Positions 25,259 through 33,974 of a stretch of 64,000 bases of DNA are shown one piece after another. The stretch's first letter is position 1. Each line of letters starts with the position of its first letter. The notes below the pieces were generated by a model. The model saw nothing but the letters and a program-made list of their open reading frames with translations, searched no databases and was not told the origin of the DNA. The stretch is from Pseudaestuariivita atlantica (GTDB taxonomy: Bacteria > Pseudomonadota > Alphaproteobacteria > Rhodobacterales > Rhodobacteraceae). The DNA is taken from NCBI RefSeq assembly GCF_001205715.1, contig NZ_AQQZ01000009.1, forward strand, positions 1 to 64,000, written 5' to 3'. The translations under genes and the position numbers were made by a program.

Positions 25259-26823
25259 TCCGCCGCCTCCCGCGCCGCCACGTCAAGCGGCAGCGCAATC
25301 GTGAACACCGCCCCGCCCTCGGGCCCGTCCCGCGCGTCGAGCCGCCCGCCATGGTCGGCAAGGATCCCGGCAGAGATCGCAAGGCCCAGCCCCATCCCCT
25401 CGCCCGAGGCGCGGGTGGTGTGGAAGGGCTCCACCAGCGTCTCGACCGACTGGCCGCCAAGCCCCGGCCCGTTATCGGCCACCCGGATCGTCCCGCCGGG
25501 ATCGAGCGTGACCGAGATCGCGGGCGCGTACTGCCCCGCCACCGCGTCGGCGGCGTTGCGGATCACGTTGACCAGCACCTGTTCCAGCCGCATCGCGTTG
25601 CCGCGCACGGGCACCGCACCTTCGGGCATCGACACCTCCGGCAAGATCCGCGCCTCGGCCAGTGTCGGTGCCAGCAGGTCGAGCGCGCCGCGCACCGCGT
25701 CCCGCAGGTCGACCCGCGCCATCCCGTCCGGCACCGGGCGCGAGAAGAATTTCAGCTGGTCGGTGATCGACTGCATCCGTTCAAGGATGCCGCCGATCCG
25801 CGGCAGCGCCGCGCGCGCATCGCCCATCTCGGCCACGGTGAGGTAGGTGCGCATCGCGGTGATCGGCTGGCCCAGTTCATGCGTGACCGACGCCGCCAGC
25901 TTGCCCAGCGCCGCAAGGCGCGAGGTGCGCGCCAGTTCGTCCTGCGCGCGCGCCAGCCGGGTTTCCGCCGCGCGGCGCTCCTCGATCTCGGTCTCGAGCC
26001 GCCGGTTCGCGGCGCGCAGGGCGGTGCGGTCGGCCTGCGCCACCGCCAGCGCCGCGCCGATCCGCCGTGACCGCCGCGCCAGTGCCAGCACGCCCAGCGC
26101 CAGCGCCAGCGCCGCCGCGATCACCACCGCACCCCATGCCTGCCCGCGCAAGGGCGCCTCGCGGGCGAGGTAGATGAGCCGCCAGCCCGCATCCCCCACC
26201 GGCGCCTCGACGCTCAGGTACCGCGCCTCATCCAGCATCACCTGGTCCTCGGCCACCGCCGATATCGGCAGGGGATCGAGCGGCAGGCCCGCGAACTGGC
26301 GGGCGGCGTCGATCTCGGCCCGACGCGCGGCCGGGATCGGGTCCAGCGTCGCATAGCGCCAGTCGGGATCCGAGGCGAGGATCACCACCCCGTCGGCATT
26401 GACCAGCAGCACCGTCTCCCCGCTGCGGCTCCATTCGCCTTCGAGCCGGCCCAGCCCCACCTTCACCGCGATCACCCCCGCGATGCCGTCGCCGCCCGCA
26501 TCCGTGACCGGCCCGGCGAGGAAATAGCCCGGTATGCGCGTGGTTGCCCCGATGCCGTAGAACCGCCCCTCCTGCCCGCGCAGCGCGTCGATGAAATAGG
26601 GGCGGAAGGCGTATGAATTGCCCTCGAAGGTCGCGGCGCTGGCATGGTTCGACGCGGCGATGGTCAGGCCGGTCCGGTCCATGAGGAAGATCGCGTCGAC
26701 ACCGGCCTGCGCCGCCGCGCCTTCCAGCCGCGCCCGCACCTCGTCCAGACGCGTCCCGCCCAGCGCGGCGGCCAGCGCGCCGTCCTGCGCCAGCACGAAA
26801 GGCAGGTGGGCAAAGCGGCGCAC
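25255..26823 (-). CDS. DctB-like sensor histidine kinase (start uncertain)
   Basis: The 522-residue frame from a GTG at 26823 encodes a periplasmic Cache-type sensor domain (about 1-215) and a membrane helix (GAVVIAAALALALGVLALA). A coiled linker, HisKA (histidine in SVTHELGQPITAMR) and HATPase domain (VIRNAADAV, VADNGPGLGG, GMGLGLAISAG) follow. The same frame stays open upstream to 27051 and encodes a second membrane helix (WAAAILAACAVGYLVYAV) expected in DctB. No ATG, GTG or TTG lies there, only CTG codons (27036, 26997, 26976). The biological start is therefore probably a CTG near 26997, overlapping the gph stop. It partners the downstream response regulator. Confidence 0.82.
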   Translation of the reverse strand: MRRFAHLPFVLAQDGALAAALGGTRLDEVRARLEGAAAQAGVDAIFLMDRTGLTIAASNHASAATFEGNSYAFRPYFIDALRGQEGRFYGIGATTRIPGYFLAGPVTDAGGDGIAGVIAVKVGLGRLEGEWSRSGETVLLVNADGVVILASDPDWRYATLDPIPAARRAEIDAARQFAGLPLDPLPISAVAEDQVMLDEARYLSVEAPVGDAGWRLIYLAREAPLRGQAWGAVVIAAALALALGVLALARRSRRIGAALAVAQADRTALRAANRRLETEIEERRAAETRLARAQDELARTSRLAALGKLAASVTHELGQPITAMRTYLTVAEMGDARAALPRIGGILERMQSITDQLKFFSRPVPDGMARVDLRDAVRGALDLLAPTLAEARILPEVSMPEGAVPVRGNAMRLEQVLVNVIRNAADAVAGQYAPAISVTLDPGGTIRVADNGPGLGGQSVETLVEPFHTTRASGEGMGLGLAISAGILADHGGRLDARDGPEGGAVFTIALPLDVAAREAAE

Positions 26824-26993
26824 CTCGTTCTCGATGGTCGACCCGAAGAGCGCCGCGCGCGCCTCCGCCGCCGCGCGGCCCGTCGCCTCGGCACGGGCAT
26901 AGGTGACGGCGTAGACGAGGTAGCCGACCGCGCAGGCGGCAAGGATGGCCGCGGCCCAGCGCGCGCCCCGGCGCAGCGAAGGACCCCGCGCGG

Positions 26994-27650
26994 TCAGAGA
27001 TACACCCGGCGCAGCGTGTCCGGGAAATCGGCCCAGCGGGCAAAGACCGCATCATGCGGGATCTCGGCCGCGGGGCGTTTGCGGTAGCCTTCGGTGAACA
27101 GGATGAAGGGCACGTTCGCGGCCAGCGCCGTGGCCGCGTCCACCTCGCTGTCCCCCACGAGGAGCGCGGTTTTCGATCCCAGCCGGTCGGCCACTTCGAT
27201 CATCATGCGGCGGTCGGGCTTTTGCACGTCAAGCGAGTCGCCGCCCACCACCGCGCCGAAATATTTCGCCAGGCCCAGCGCGTCGAGGATCGCGCGGGTC
27301 GGGCCTGCCGGCTTGTTGGTGCAGATGCCCATGCGGTGCCCCTGCCCTGCCAGCCGCGCCAGTTCCTGCGGGACGCCCGGATAGGTCACCGTGTCGCCGG
27401 GCGGCAAGGCGGCGTAGATTTCCACGAACCGCTTGGCCTGCGCGTCCAGCGCCGCGCCTTCGGCTGGCTGGCCCGCCGCCGCCAGCAGGCGTTCGGTCAG
27501 CTTCACCGCGCCGTTGCCGACGAAGCTCTTGACCGCGTCAAGCGTCTGCACCGGAAGGCCCTTCTCGGCCAGGAAGGCATTGGCCGCCTTGTGCAGTTCC
27601 GGCGCGCTGTCGACCAGCGTCCCGTCGAGGTCGAAGACCAGAGCCGCCAT
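26994..27650 (-). CDS. gph: phosphoglycolate phosphatase
   Basis: HAD-superfamily hydrolase of 218 residues with motif I VFDLDGTLVDSAPEL, motif II threonine in GICTNKPAGPT, the motif III lysine in DVQKPDRR, and motif IV VGDSEVDAATALAA. Gph removes 2-phosphoglycolate formed by oxidative DNA damage repair or RuBisCO oxygenation. It follows rpe with a TGATG overlap, the common rpe-gph pair. The longer in-frame extension upstream belongs to the rpe strand and has no homology. Confidence 0.92.
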   Translation of the reverse strand: MAALVFDLDGTLVDSAPELHKAANAFLAEKGLPVQTLDAVKSFVGNGAVKLTERLLAAAGQPAEGAALDAQAKRFVEIYAALPPGDTVTYPGVPQELARLAGQGHRMGICTNKPAGPTRAILDALGLAKYFGAVVGGDSLDVQKPDRRMMIEVADRLGSKTALLVGDSEVDAATALAANVPFILFTEGYRKRPAAEIPHDAVFARWADFPDTLRRVYL

Positions 27651-28351
27651 CAGGCGACCTGCCCTGTCGCCTGTTCCGCCGCGGCGCGGATCGCCGCGAT
27701 GTTGGTGCCGTAGGGCGCGGGATTCTCGACCGAACCGCCCCGGAACGCCGCCGACCCGGCGACGAGCACGTCCGCGCCTGCGGCCGCGACCAGCGGCGCG
27801 GTGGAGGGATCGACGCCGCCGTCGATCTCGATATGCACGGGGCGGTCCCCGATCATGGCGCGCAGGTCGCGCAACTTCTCCACCTGCGAATGGATGAAGC
27901 TCTGGCCGCCGAAACCGGGGTTCACCGTCATCACGCAGACGAGGTCCACGAGGTCCATGACGTGGGCGATGGCCGACAGCGGGGTGCCGGGGTTCAGCGC
28001 GACGCCGGCCTTGGCGCCCAGCGCGCGGATCGTCTGCAGCGTGCGGTGCAGGTGCGGTCCGGCCTCGGCATGGGCGGTGAGGACGTCGGCGCCCGCCTTG
28101 GCGAAGGCTTCGAGCGAGGCATCGACCGGCGAGATCATCAGGTGCACGTCCATCACCGTCTTGATATGCGGCCGGATCGCGGCGCACATGGCCGGGCCGA
28201 AGGTCAGGTTCGGCACGAAATGGTTGTCCATCACGTCCACGTGGACCCAGTCGGCACCCTGCGCCTCGATGGCGCGGATCTCGGCCCCGAAATTGGCGAA
28301 GTCGGCGGCGAGGATCGACGGGGCGATCTTGATCTGGCGGGTGAAGGTCAT
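27650..28351 (-). CDS. rpe: ribulose-phosphate 3-epimerase
   Basis: The 233-residue TIM-barrel enzyme interconverts ribulose-5-phosphate and xylulose-5-phosphate. Family motifs are KIAPSILAADFANFG, DWVHVDVMDNHFVPNLTFGP (metal-binding His/Asp), the His in DVHLMI, VMTVNPGFGGQSFI, and EIDGGVDPSTA. The ATG at 28351 follows GGAGCG. It heads the operon rpe-gph-kinase-regulator. Confidence 0.96.
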   Translation of the reverse strand: MTFTRQIKIAPSILAADFANFGAEIRAIEAQGADWVHVDVMDNHFVPNLTFGPAMCAAIRPHIKTVMDVHLMISPVDASLEAFAKAGADVLTAHAEAGPHLHRTLQTIRALGAKAGVALNPGTPLSAIAHVMDLVDLVCVMTVNPGFGGQSFIHSQVEKLRDLRAMIGDRPVHIEIDGGVDPSTAPLVAAAGADVLVAGSAAFRGGSVENPAPYGTNIAAIRAAAEQATGQVA

Positions 28352-28426
28352 CGGGGGCGCTCCTGCATCTTTGCCCGCCGTTTTGCGCCGGGACGGGGGA
28401 TTTTGCAATCCGCACGGGGGGACGTG

Positions 28427-29119
28427 TCAGTCGAGCCAGTCGGCAAGGTGCGCCGTGGTCGCCTCGGGCTGTTCCAGCGTCGGCAGGTGGCCCGCGCCGT
28501 CGATCACCGCAAGCCGCGCCTTCGGGACAAGGTCGCGCATCAGGGTGTGGCGGTGGAGCGGGCAAAGGCTGTCCTCCGCCCCGCACAGGATCAGCGTCGG
28601 CACGTTCACGCCGCGCAGCGTGTCCTGCCGGTCGGGCCGCGTCTGCAACGCGCGGGACTGGCGGATGAACACGTCCGGTCCCATGGCTTCGGCCATCGCC
28701 ATGCAGGTGTCGAGGATCGCGCCCTGTCGCGGCCCGTCGGCGAGATAGTTGGGCTTCATCTCGTCCCGCATCACGGCGCGCAGTTCGCCGTTCCGGACCT
28801 TGGCGATCTGCGGCTCGCGGGCGGCGGCGATGGCGGGCGCCTCGGCCTTGGGGTTGGTGTCCATCAGGCACAGGCGGGTGACGCGGTCGGGCGCGCGCGC
28901 GATCACCGCCATCGCCACGATGCCGCCCATCGACAGGCCCGCCAGCGCGAAGCGTGGCGGGGCGTCAGCCAGCACCGCATCGGCGAGCGCGTCGATCGTG
29001 TCATGCGCGTGGATCGGGGCCACCATGAGGGCGCGGTCGGCCGACAGGGCGGCGATCTGCGGAGCGTAAAGCCGGGCATCGCACATCATGCCCGGCAACA
29101 GGACAAGCGGATCAGCCAA
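28427..29119 (-). CDS. alpha/beta hydrolase
   Basis: The 230-residue alpha/beta-hydrolase has the nucleophile elbow ALAGLSMGGIVAMAV (serine in GLSMGG), oxyanion region LLPGMMCDARLY, aspartate in LCGAEDSLCP and histidine in DGAGHLPTLEQP. I place the start at the TTG (29119), where the family N-terminus ADPLVLLPG begins. This overlaps the cupin stop by 8 bp. The ATG at 29176 would put 19 unrelated residues in front. Relatives include carboxylesterases and enol-lactone hydrolases. With the cupin dioxygenase-like gene upstream it may process a ring-cleavage product. Confidence 0.82.
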   Translation of the reverse strand: MADPLVLLPGMMCDARLYAPQIAALSADRALMVAPIHAHDTIDALADAVLADAPPRFALAGLSMGGIVAMAVIARAPDRVTRLCLMDTNPKAEAPAIAAAREPQIAKVRNGELRAVMRDEMKPNYLADGPRQGAILDTCMAMAEAMGPDVFIRQSRALQTRPDRQDTLRGVNVPTLILCGAEDSLCPLHRHTLMRDLVPKARLAVIDGAGHLPTLEQPEATTAHLADWLD

Positions 29120-30074
29120 CCCAGGTCGGTCCGGCGGGATCGTCGTTCGAGCGGACGCGGAACATCGACGCCTCACCGGACATCGACGGCGTCACCGAAT
29201 GGCGAAGGCCCGGTGGAACGGCGCAGGTGTCGCCGGGGTTCAGCACGACCGACCCGCCATCATAATCCAGCCGCCAGTGCCCGCGCATGGGCATCAGGAC
29301 GTGGTGGCTGTCCATGGCCTGTTCCTCCACCGGGGTGGTGTGGGAGATGAAATCGACATCGAAACCGGGCTTGTCGACCAGCATCGCGTCGGGCCCGATC
29401 ACCGGCGCGGGCGCGCGGTCTGACAGGGCCATCATGTCCCAATACCGCGCCACGTAGCGCGGTACGACCTCTCCGGTCGTGGGTTCGGGCATCCGCGCCA
29501 GCACGTCATCGGCCAGAAGCGGCATCGGGCCGACACCGTCGGGCAGCTTTTGCCCCTTCTTGCTGTCGTAGAGCTTGCCGTTCTCGCCCAGCACCAGCCC
29601 GTGATCCTTTGCATCCTCGATCACCTGCGGCGCCCAGAGGACCCCGCCCCCGGCATCGTCGCCGCCGAGGATCGCCATGATCATCCCGTAATCGGTGCCG
29701 ATGTTTTCGAACCCGCGGAAGATGCCCGTGGGGATGTTGAAGATGTCGCCTTCTTCCAGCGTCACCTCCCCCGCCTTGCCCCAGCGGCCCCAGAAGAACC
29801 GCCAGCGGCCCTTGAGGACGAAGAACACCTCGGCCGTGCGGTGCGAGTGCAGCGAGTTGCGGCATTTCGGCGGCTGGCCTGCCGCGCCGATGTTGAAACC
29901 GGGCGTGTCCTTGATGTGGACGTGCTGGTCGGGGCTTTCGCTGACGCCGCCGCCGATGATCGTGAAGTTCTCCTTCTGGTCCGATCCGGGCGTGTGCGCG
30001 TCGATGAAGGCGGTCTTGCAGGGCACCAGATCGCCGTAGCGGACGATGCGGGCTTCCATTTCGGCGGGGGTCAT
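29112..30074 (-). CDS. two-domain cupin protein, gentisate dioxygenase-like
   Basis: A 320-residue bicupin. The first cupin has CRNSLHSHRTAEVFFVLKGRW (quoted in part: SLHSHRTAEVFFVLKG), whose histidines and glutamate are likely metal ligands. The second has DSHHVLMPMRGHWRL and GDTCAVPPGLRHSV. The arrangement resembles gentisate/1-hydroxy-2-naphthoate dioxygenase relatives, but the length is slightly short and I cannot identify the substrate. The start at 30074 is followed by the conserved part. It is translationally coupled to the hydrolase downstream. Confidence 0.75.
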   Translation of the reverse strand: MTPAEMEARIVRYGDLVPCKTAFIDAHTPGSDQKENFTIIGGGVSESPDQHVHIKDTPGFNIGAAGQPPKCRNSLHSHRTAEVFFVLKGRWRFFWGRWGKAGEVTLEEGDIFNIPTGIFRGFENIGTDYGMIMAILGGDDAGGGVLWAPQVIEDAKDHGLVLGENGKLYDSKKGQKLPDGVGPMPLLADDVLARMPEPTTGEVVPRYVARYWDMMALSDRAPAPVIGPDAMLVDKPGFDVDFISHTTPVEEQAMDSHHVLMPMRGHWRLDYDGGSVVLNPGDTCAVPPGLRHSVTPSMSGEASMFRVRSNDDPAGPTWVG

Positions 30075-30140
30075 GGGCGGGCTCCTTGGTGGTCCGGGGA
30101 TGACCATGCGGCGCTTTGCATACGAATGCAAGCCATGAAT

Positions 30141-30280
30141 GCCGCGCATCGACGGGCCGCGGTGCGTCGATCCACAAGTGGTGCGGCGCGCTTTATAGTC
30201 GCCAAATCCGTGCACCGCTCCAGCGACGTGCCCAGCCCCACCAAATCGACGTGCCGGGGGGCGGCCCGTCGATGCGCGGC
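30141..30280. repeat. 140-bp element with perfect 20-bp inverted ends
   Basis: Bases 30141-30160 (beginning GCCGCGCATC) are exactly the reverse complement of 30261-30280. With a short bulge, the pairing can be extended inward by about 11 more bases (GGTGCGTCGAT against ATCGACGTGCC). The element fills most of the 236-bp gap between the methyltransferase and cupin genes. No target-site duplication is visible at the outer ends. It may be a MITE-like remnant or a large mRNA hairpin. Confidence 0.65.
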
Positions 30281-30310
30281 GGCCTGCGGCCTTGATTCCG
30301 CGCCGGGGTG

Positions 30311-30910
30311 CTACCGTCGCCGCGCCAGCCACACCGTGTGCTGGCCGCATTCCGGGTCCTCGGCCACGTGGTGCAGCACGTCGAACCCCGCCGCGTCCAG
30401 ACAGGCGCGGTACTCCTCGGGGTCGAGGCTGGCATGGTAAAGCGGCTCACCGAACATCTCCCCCATCGCGACCCCGTTCGAGGTGCCGGAGGTAAAAAGC
30501 AGCACCGCACCCGGCGCGGCATGGGCGCGGAAGGTGGCGAACATCGCGCGCTGGTCCGGCGGGGACAGGTGGAAGAAACTGTTCCACGCCAGCACCCCGT
30601 CGAACGCGGTGCCCAGATCAAGCCCCCGCATATCGCCCACGATCCAGTCCTCGTCGGGAAAATCCGCGCGCGCCCGCGCGATTAGGGGCGCGGACGTGTC
30701 CACCCCGGTCACCGCGCATCCCCGCGCGACGAGGTAGGCCCCGAGCGGCGTGCCGAACCCGCACCCAAGGTCAAGCACCCGCCGACCGGCGGGCATCGCG
30801 GCCACGAAACGGTCCAGCCAGACATGCCGGTCGATGCGCCCGCGCCGCCGCGCAACGAACGCCTCGGCATGGCGCTGGTAGAACCCGATGATGTCGTCTT
30901 CCGCCCCCAT
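30311..30910 (-). CDS. class I SAM-dependent methyltransferase
   Basis: The 199-residue methyltransferase has motif I VLDLGCGFGTPLGAYL, the acidic end of strand 2 in AVTGVDTSAPLI, and motif IV region FDGVLAWNSFFHLSP. It is a compact Rossmann methyltransferase with no added domains. No neighbour reveals the substrate. The next gene downstream (cupin) is separated by the inverted-repeat element, so it is likely transcribed alone. Confidence 0.85.
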   Translation of the reverse strand: MGAEDDIIGFYQRHAEAFVARRRGRIDRHVWLDRFVAAMPAGRRVLDLGCGFGTPLGAYLVARGCAVTGVDTSAPLIARARADFPDEDWIVGDMRGLDLGTAFDGVLAWNSFFHLSPPDQRAMFATFRAHAAPGAVLLFTSGTSNGVAMGEMFGEPLYHASLDPEEYRACLDAAGFDVLHHVAEDPECGQHTVWLARRR

Positions 30911-31064
30911 CCGCCCACGCTACCAGCGCGCGCCACGCGGGCAAGGCCGCGCGGATGGTCCGCCAAAAATTTGAACATTTGGTCAATATTTTGCCACCCG
31001 ACCCTTGCAATCCGCCCCCAATCCTCAAGGATGGTGCCATCAACAAGAACGGGGAGACATCAAG

Positions 31065-32645
31065 ATGACGATCCACAAAACGGTTCTGGCCTGCGCGCTG
31101 ATGGCATCGGTGGCGATGCCCGCCACGGCCGAAACGATCCGCTGGGCCCGCGCGGGTGACGCGCTGACGCTCGATCCGCACGCCCAGAACGAAGGCCCGA
31201 CCTCGGCACTGGCGCACCAGATCATGGAGCCGCTGGTGATGCGCGACATGACCGGCGCGATGGTGCCGGCGCTCGCGACCGAATGGGGCCCCTCGCCCGA
31301 CAACCCGAATGTCTGGGTGTTCAAGCTGCGCGAAGGCGTGTCCTTCCATGACGGGGCCGAGTTCGACTCGGGCGACGTGGTGTTCAGCCTGAAACGCGCG
31401 ATGACGCCCGACAGCGACTACAAGGAGCTGCTGGCCTCGGTCGTCGATGTCCGCGCCACGGGTCCCGCCACGGTCGAGATCGAAACCAACGGTCCGAACC
31501 CGATCATGCCCAACAACCTCACCAACCTCTTCATCATGGATGAAGGCTGGGCCAACGCGAACAACGCGGTGAAGGTGCAGGATTACGAAGGCGGCGAAGA
31601 CACGTTCGCGGCCAAGAACGCCAACGGCACCGGCCCCTACAAGCTGGTCAGCCGCGAACCCGACGTGAAGACGGTGCTGACGATCAACGACCAGTACTGG
31701 GGCACCGGGCAGTTCCCGATGGAGGTGACGGAAATCGTCTATACCCCCATCCAGAACGCCGCGACCCGCGTGGCGGCGCTTCTGTCGGGCGAGGTCGACT
31801 TCATCCAGGACGTGCCGGTGCAGGACCTTGCCCGCGTGGCCAGTGCCGACGGGCTCGACGTGCGCACCGCGCCGCAGAACCGCGTCATCTTCTTCGGGAT
31901 GAACATGGGCGACGCGGATCTGGCCAACGACAATGTCGAGGGCAAGAACCCGCTGGCCGACGTGCGCGTGCGCCGCGCGATGTCGATGGCGATCAACCGC
32001 GATGCGATCAAGCAGGTCGTGATGCGCGGGCAATCGCAGCCCGCGGGCATGATCTCACCCCCGTTCGTGAACGGCTGGGATGCCGAGATGGACGCCTCGT
32101 CGAGGACCGACATCGCAGGTGCCAAGGCGCTGATGGAAGAGGCGGGATACGGTGACGGCTTCTCGATCCAGCTGGATTGCCCGAACGACCGCTACATCAA
32201 CGATGAAGCGATCTGTCAGGCCGCCGTGGGGATGCTGGCGCAGATTGGGGTCACCGTGAACCTCGACGCCAAGCCCAAGGCGCAGCACTTCCCGCTGATC
32301 AACACGCTGGCGACGGATTTCTACATGCTGGGCTGGGGCGTTCCGACCTACGATTCCGAATACATCTTCAACTTCCTCGTCCACACCAAGGGCGAGAAGT
32401 ACGGGTCGTGGAACGGCACGCGGTATTCCAACCCCGAACTGGATGCCAAGATCGAGGCGCTGGCATCGCAGACCGATCTGGAGGCGCGCAACGCGTCGAT
32501 CGCCGAGATTTGGGCCGTGGTTCAGGAAGAACAGCTGTATATCCCGATCCACCACCAGGTTCTGAACTGGGGCATGAAATCGAACATCGGCACCGTCGTC
32601 GCCCCCGATGACGCCGCCAAGTTCAAGTATTTCACGATCAACTGA
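31065..32645 (+). CDS. orphan ABC transporter substrate-binding protein, family 5 (peptide/opine)
   Basis: A 526-residue periplasmic binding protein with a signal peptide (cleavage after about 22, MPATA-ETIRW), LTLDPHAQNEGPTSAL at the mature N-terminus, and the SBP_bac_5 patterns VWVFKLREGVSFHDGAEF and VRRAMSMAINRDAIKQ. Family 5 proteins load dipeptide, nickel, glutathione or opine-type importers. None of the permease or ATPase genes such a protein needs is nearby, so it must use components encoded elsewhere. GGGGAGA precedes the ATG. A strong hairpin follows. Confidence 0.92.
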   Translation: MTIHKTVLACALMASVAMPATAETIRWARAGDALTLDPHAQNEGPTSALAHQIMEPLVMRDMTGAMVPALATEWGPSPDNPNVWVFKLREGVSFHDGAEFDSGDVVFSLKRAMTPDSDYKELLASVVDVRATGPATVEIETNGPNPIMPNNLTNLFIMDEGWANANNAVKVQDYEGGEDTFAAKNANGTGPYKLVSREPDVKTVLTINDQYWGTGQFPMEVTEIVYTPIQNAATRVAALLSGEVDFIQDVPVQDLARVASADGLDVRTAPQNRVIFFGMNMGDADLANDNVEGKNPLADVRVRRAMSMAINRDAIKQVVMRGQSQPAGMISPPFVNGWDAEMDASSRTDIAGAKALMEEAGYGDGFSIQLDCPNDRYINDEAICQAAVGMLAQIGVTVNLDAKPKAQHFPLINTLATDFYMLGWGVPTYDSEYIFNFLVHTKGEKYGSWNGTRYSNPELDAKIEALASQTDLEARNASIAEIWAVVQEEQLYIPIHHQVLNWGMKSNIGTVVAPDDAAKFKYFTIN

Positions 32646-32652
32646 CCCCATG

Positions 32653-32684
32653 GGTGCGGGCCCTACCCTTTCGGGGCCCGCACC
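32653..32684 (+). terminator. hairpin terminator after the family 5 binding protein
   Basis: A perfect 11-bp stem, GGTGCGGGCCC against GGGCCCGCACC, with a 10-base loop lies 7 bases after the stop codon. The following bases are not a T-run, so termination may be weak or the hairpin may instead protect the binding-protein mRNA 3' end. Confidence 0.6.
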
Positions 32685-32753
32685 ACTCGATCATTGCCCG
32701 ATCGATACATCCGCCGCTAGGGTCCGGGGCGGCATCACGAAAGGACCCGCCCC

Positions 32754-33938
32754 ATGCGTTCGAGCGACGGTGAAACCCGCGACCTTGTCACCTCCCGCCC
32801 CGGCGCCGGCTGGGATTACGGGCTGACCCGCCACCCCTATCACCGCATCGAGGCACCCAAGGGCCCGCATTACTGCGTCTACAACCGCCGCCACATGGCC
32901 GTCTGTTTCGACGATCATTCGACCGAGGACGGATACTGGCTCTTGCGCCAGAAGGCCGCCGTGCTGCACACGGGCGAGTTCCCCCTGCAATTCCAAGGCC
33001 CGGATGCCGAGGCGTTGCTGAACAAGCTCTTCACCAAGGACATCTCGAAGGTGAAGGCGATGCGCTGTGGCTACGGGCTGGCCTGCTATCCCGATGGTGG
33101 CCTCTTGGTGGACGGCATCCTGCTGCGGCTGGCCGAGGACACGTTCTGGTACGCGCAGGCCGACGGTGATTTCTATTCATGGGCGCGCGCGCATGCCGCC
33201 GGAATGGACGTGGCGATCACCGACCCCGACGTCTTCGTCAGCCAGGTTCAGGGACCTGCCGCGCTCGACATCCTCGCGGCGGCCAGCGACACCGGGATGC
33301 CCGACAGGTTCGGCTATTTCGCCGTCGCCCGCGTGCCCTTCGGCGGGCAGGAGGTGGTGATCTCCCGCACCGGGTACACCAACGAGTTGGGCTGGGAGTT
33401 CTACACCGAACCCCACCACGATGCCGAAGCGCTCTGGGCGCATCTGTCCGCTGCGGGCAAGCCTTTCGGGATGGAGATCTTCGGCCTCGACGCCATGAAC
33501 ATCCGCCGGATCGAGGCGGGGATCCTCAATGCCGGGTCCGATTTCAACACCTCCACCACACCCTTCGACGTAGGGCTGGGCCGGTTCGTGGACATGGACA
33601 AGGCCGATTTCATCGGCAAATCGGCGCTTGCCGGGGCAGCCACCGAGCCCCGCCTGCACGGGATCAGGTGCGACGGCGGCGAGCCGCTGATCGCGGCGAA
33701 GGTACAGCTGGACGGGAAGGATGCGGGCGTGGTCACGGCGGGCGCGCATTCCCCGTTCCTCGGCCACGGGATCGGCTATGCCCTGATGGACAGCGCGGAA
33801 CACGGGATCGGCACGCGGATCACCGTGGGTTGCCGCGACGGCGCGCAGCATCCTGCCGAACTGGTCGCGCTGCCGATGTACGACCCGCAGGCCGAAATCC
33901 CGCGCGGCAAACGCGTCGACATTCCCGTGCGGCCATAG
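32754..33938 (+). CDS. GcvT-like folate-dependent aminomethyltransferase/demethylase
   Basis: The 394-residue protein matches the GcvT/aminomethyltransferase family: VQVWDVS-like region replaced by AAVLHTGEFPLQFQGPDA, then LLNKLFTKDISKV, QVQGPAALDIL, SRTGYTNELGWEFY and the C-terminal barrel around GHGIGYALMD. Such proteins move a one-carbon unit from an N-, O- or S-methyl group to tetrahydrofolate. Glycine cleavage is unlikely because gcvH and gcvP are absent. The ATG follows AAAGGACC. The methylated substrate is unknown. Confidence 0.85.
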   Translation: MRSSDGETRDLVTSRPGAGWDYGLTRHPYHRIEAPKGPHYCVYNRRHMAVCFDDHSTEDGYWLLRQKAAVLHTGEFPLQFQGPDAEALLNKLFTKDISKVKAMRCGYGLACYPDGGLLVDGILLRLAEDTFWYAQADGDFYSWARAHAAGMDVAITDPDVFVSQVQGPAALDILAAASDTGMPDRFGYFAVARVPFGGQEVVISRTGYTNELGWEFYTEPHHDAEALWAHLSAAGKPFGMEIFGLDAMNIRRIEAGILNAGSDFNTSTTPFDVGLGRFVDMDKADFIGKSALAGAATEPRLHGIRCDGGEPLIAAKVQLDGKDAGVVTAGAHSPFLGHGIGYALMDSAEHGIGTRITVGCRDGAQHPAELVALPMYDPQAEIPRGKRVDIPVRP

Positions 33939-33974
33939 CGCGCGGCGCGGCTCACCGTACCCAAGGAGGTTCCC

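Noticed and set aside
32754-33938. DMSP demethylase DmdA
   Set aside because: Only general GcvT-family features match; the N-terminal part is not that of DmdA as I know it.
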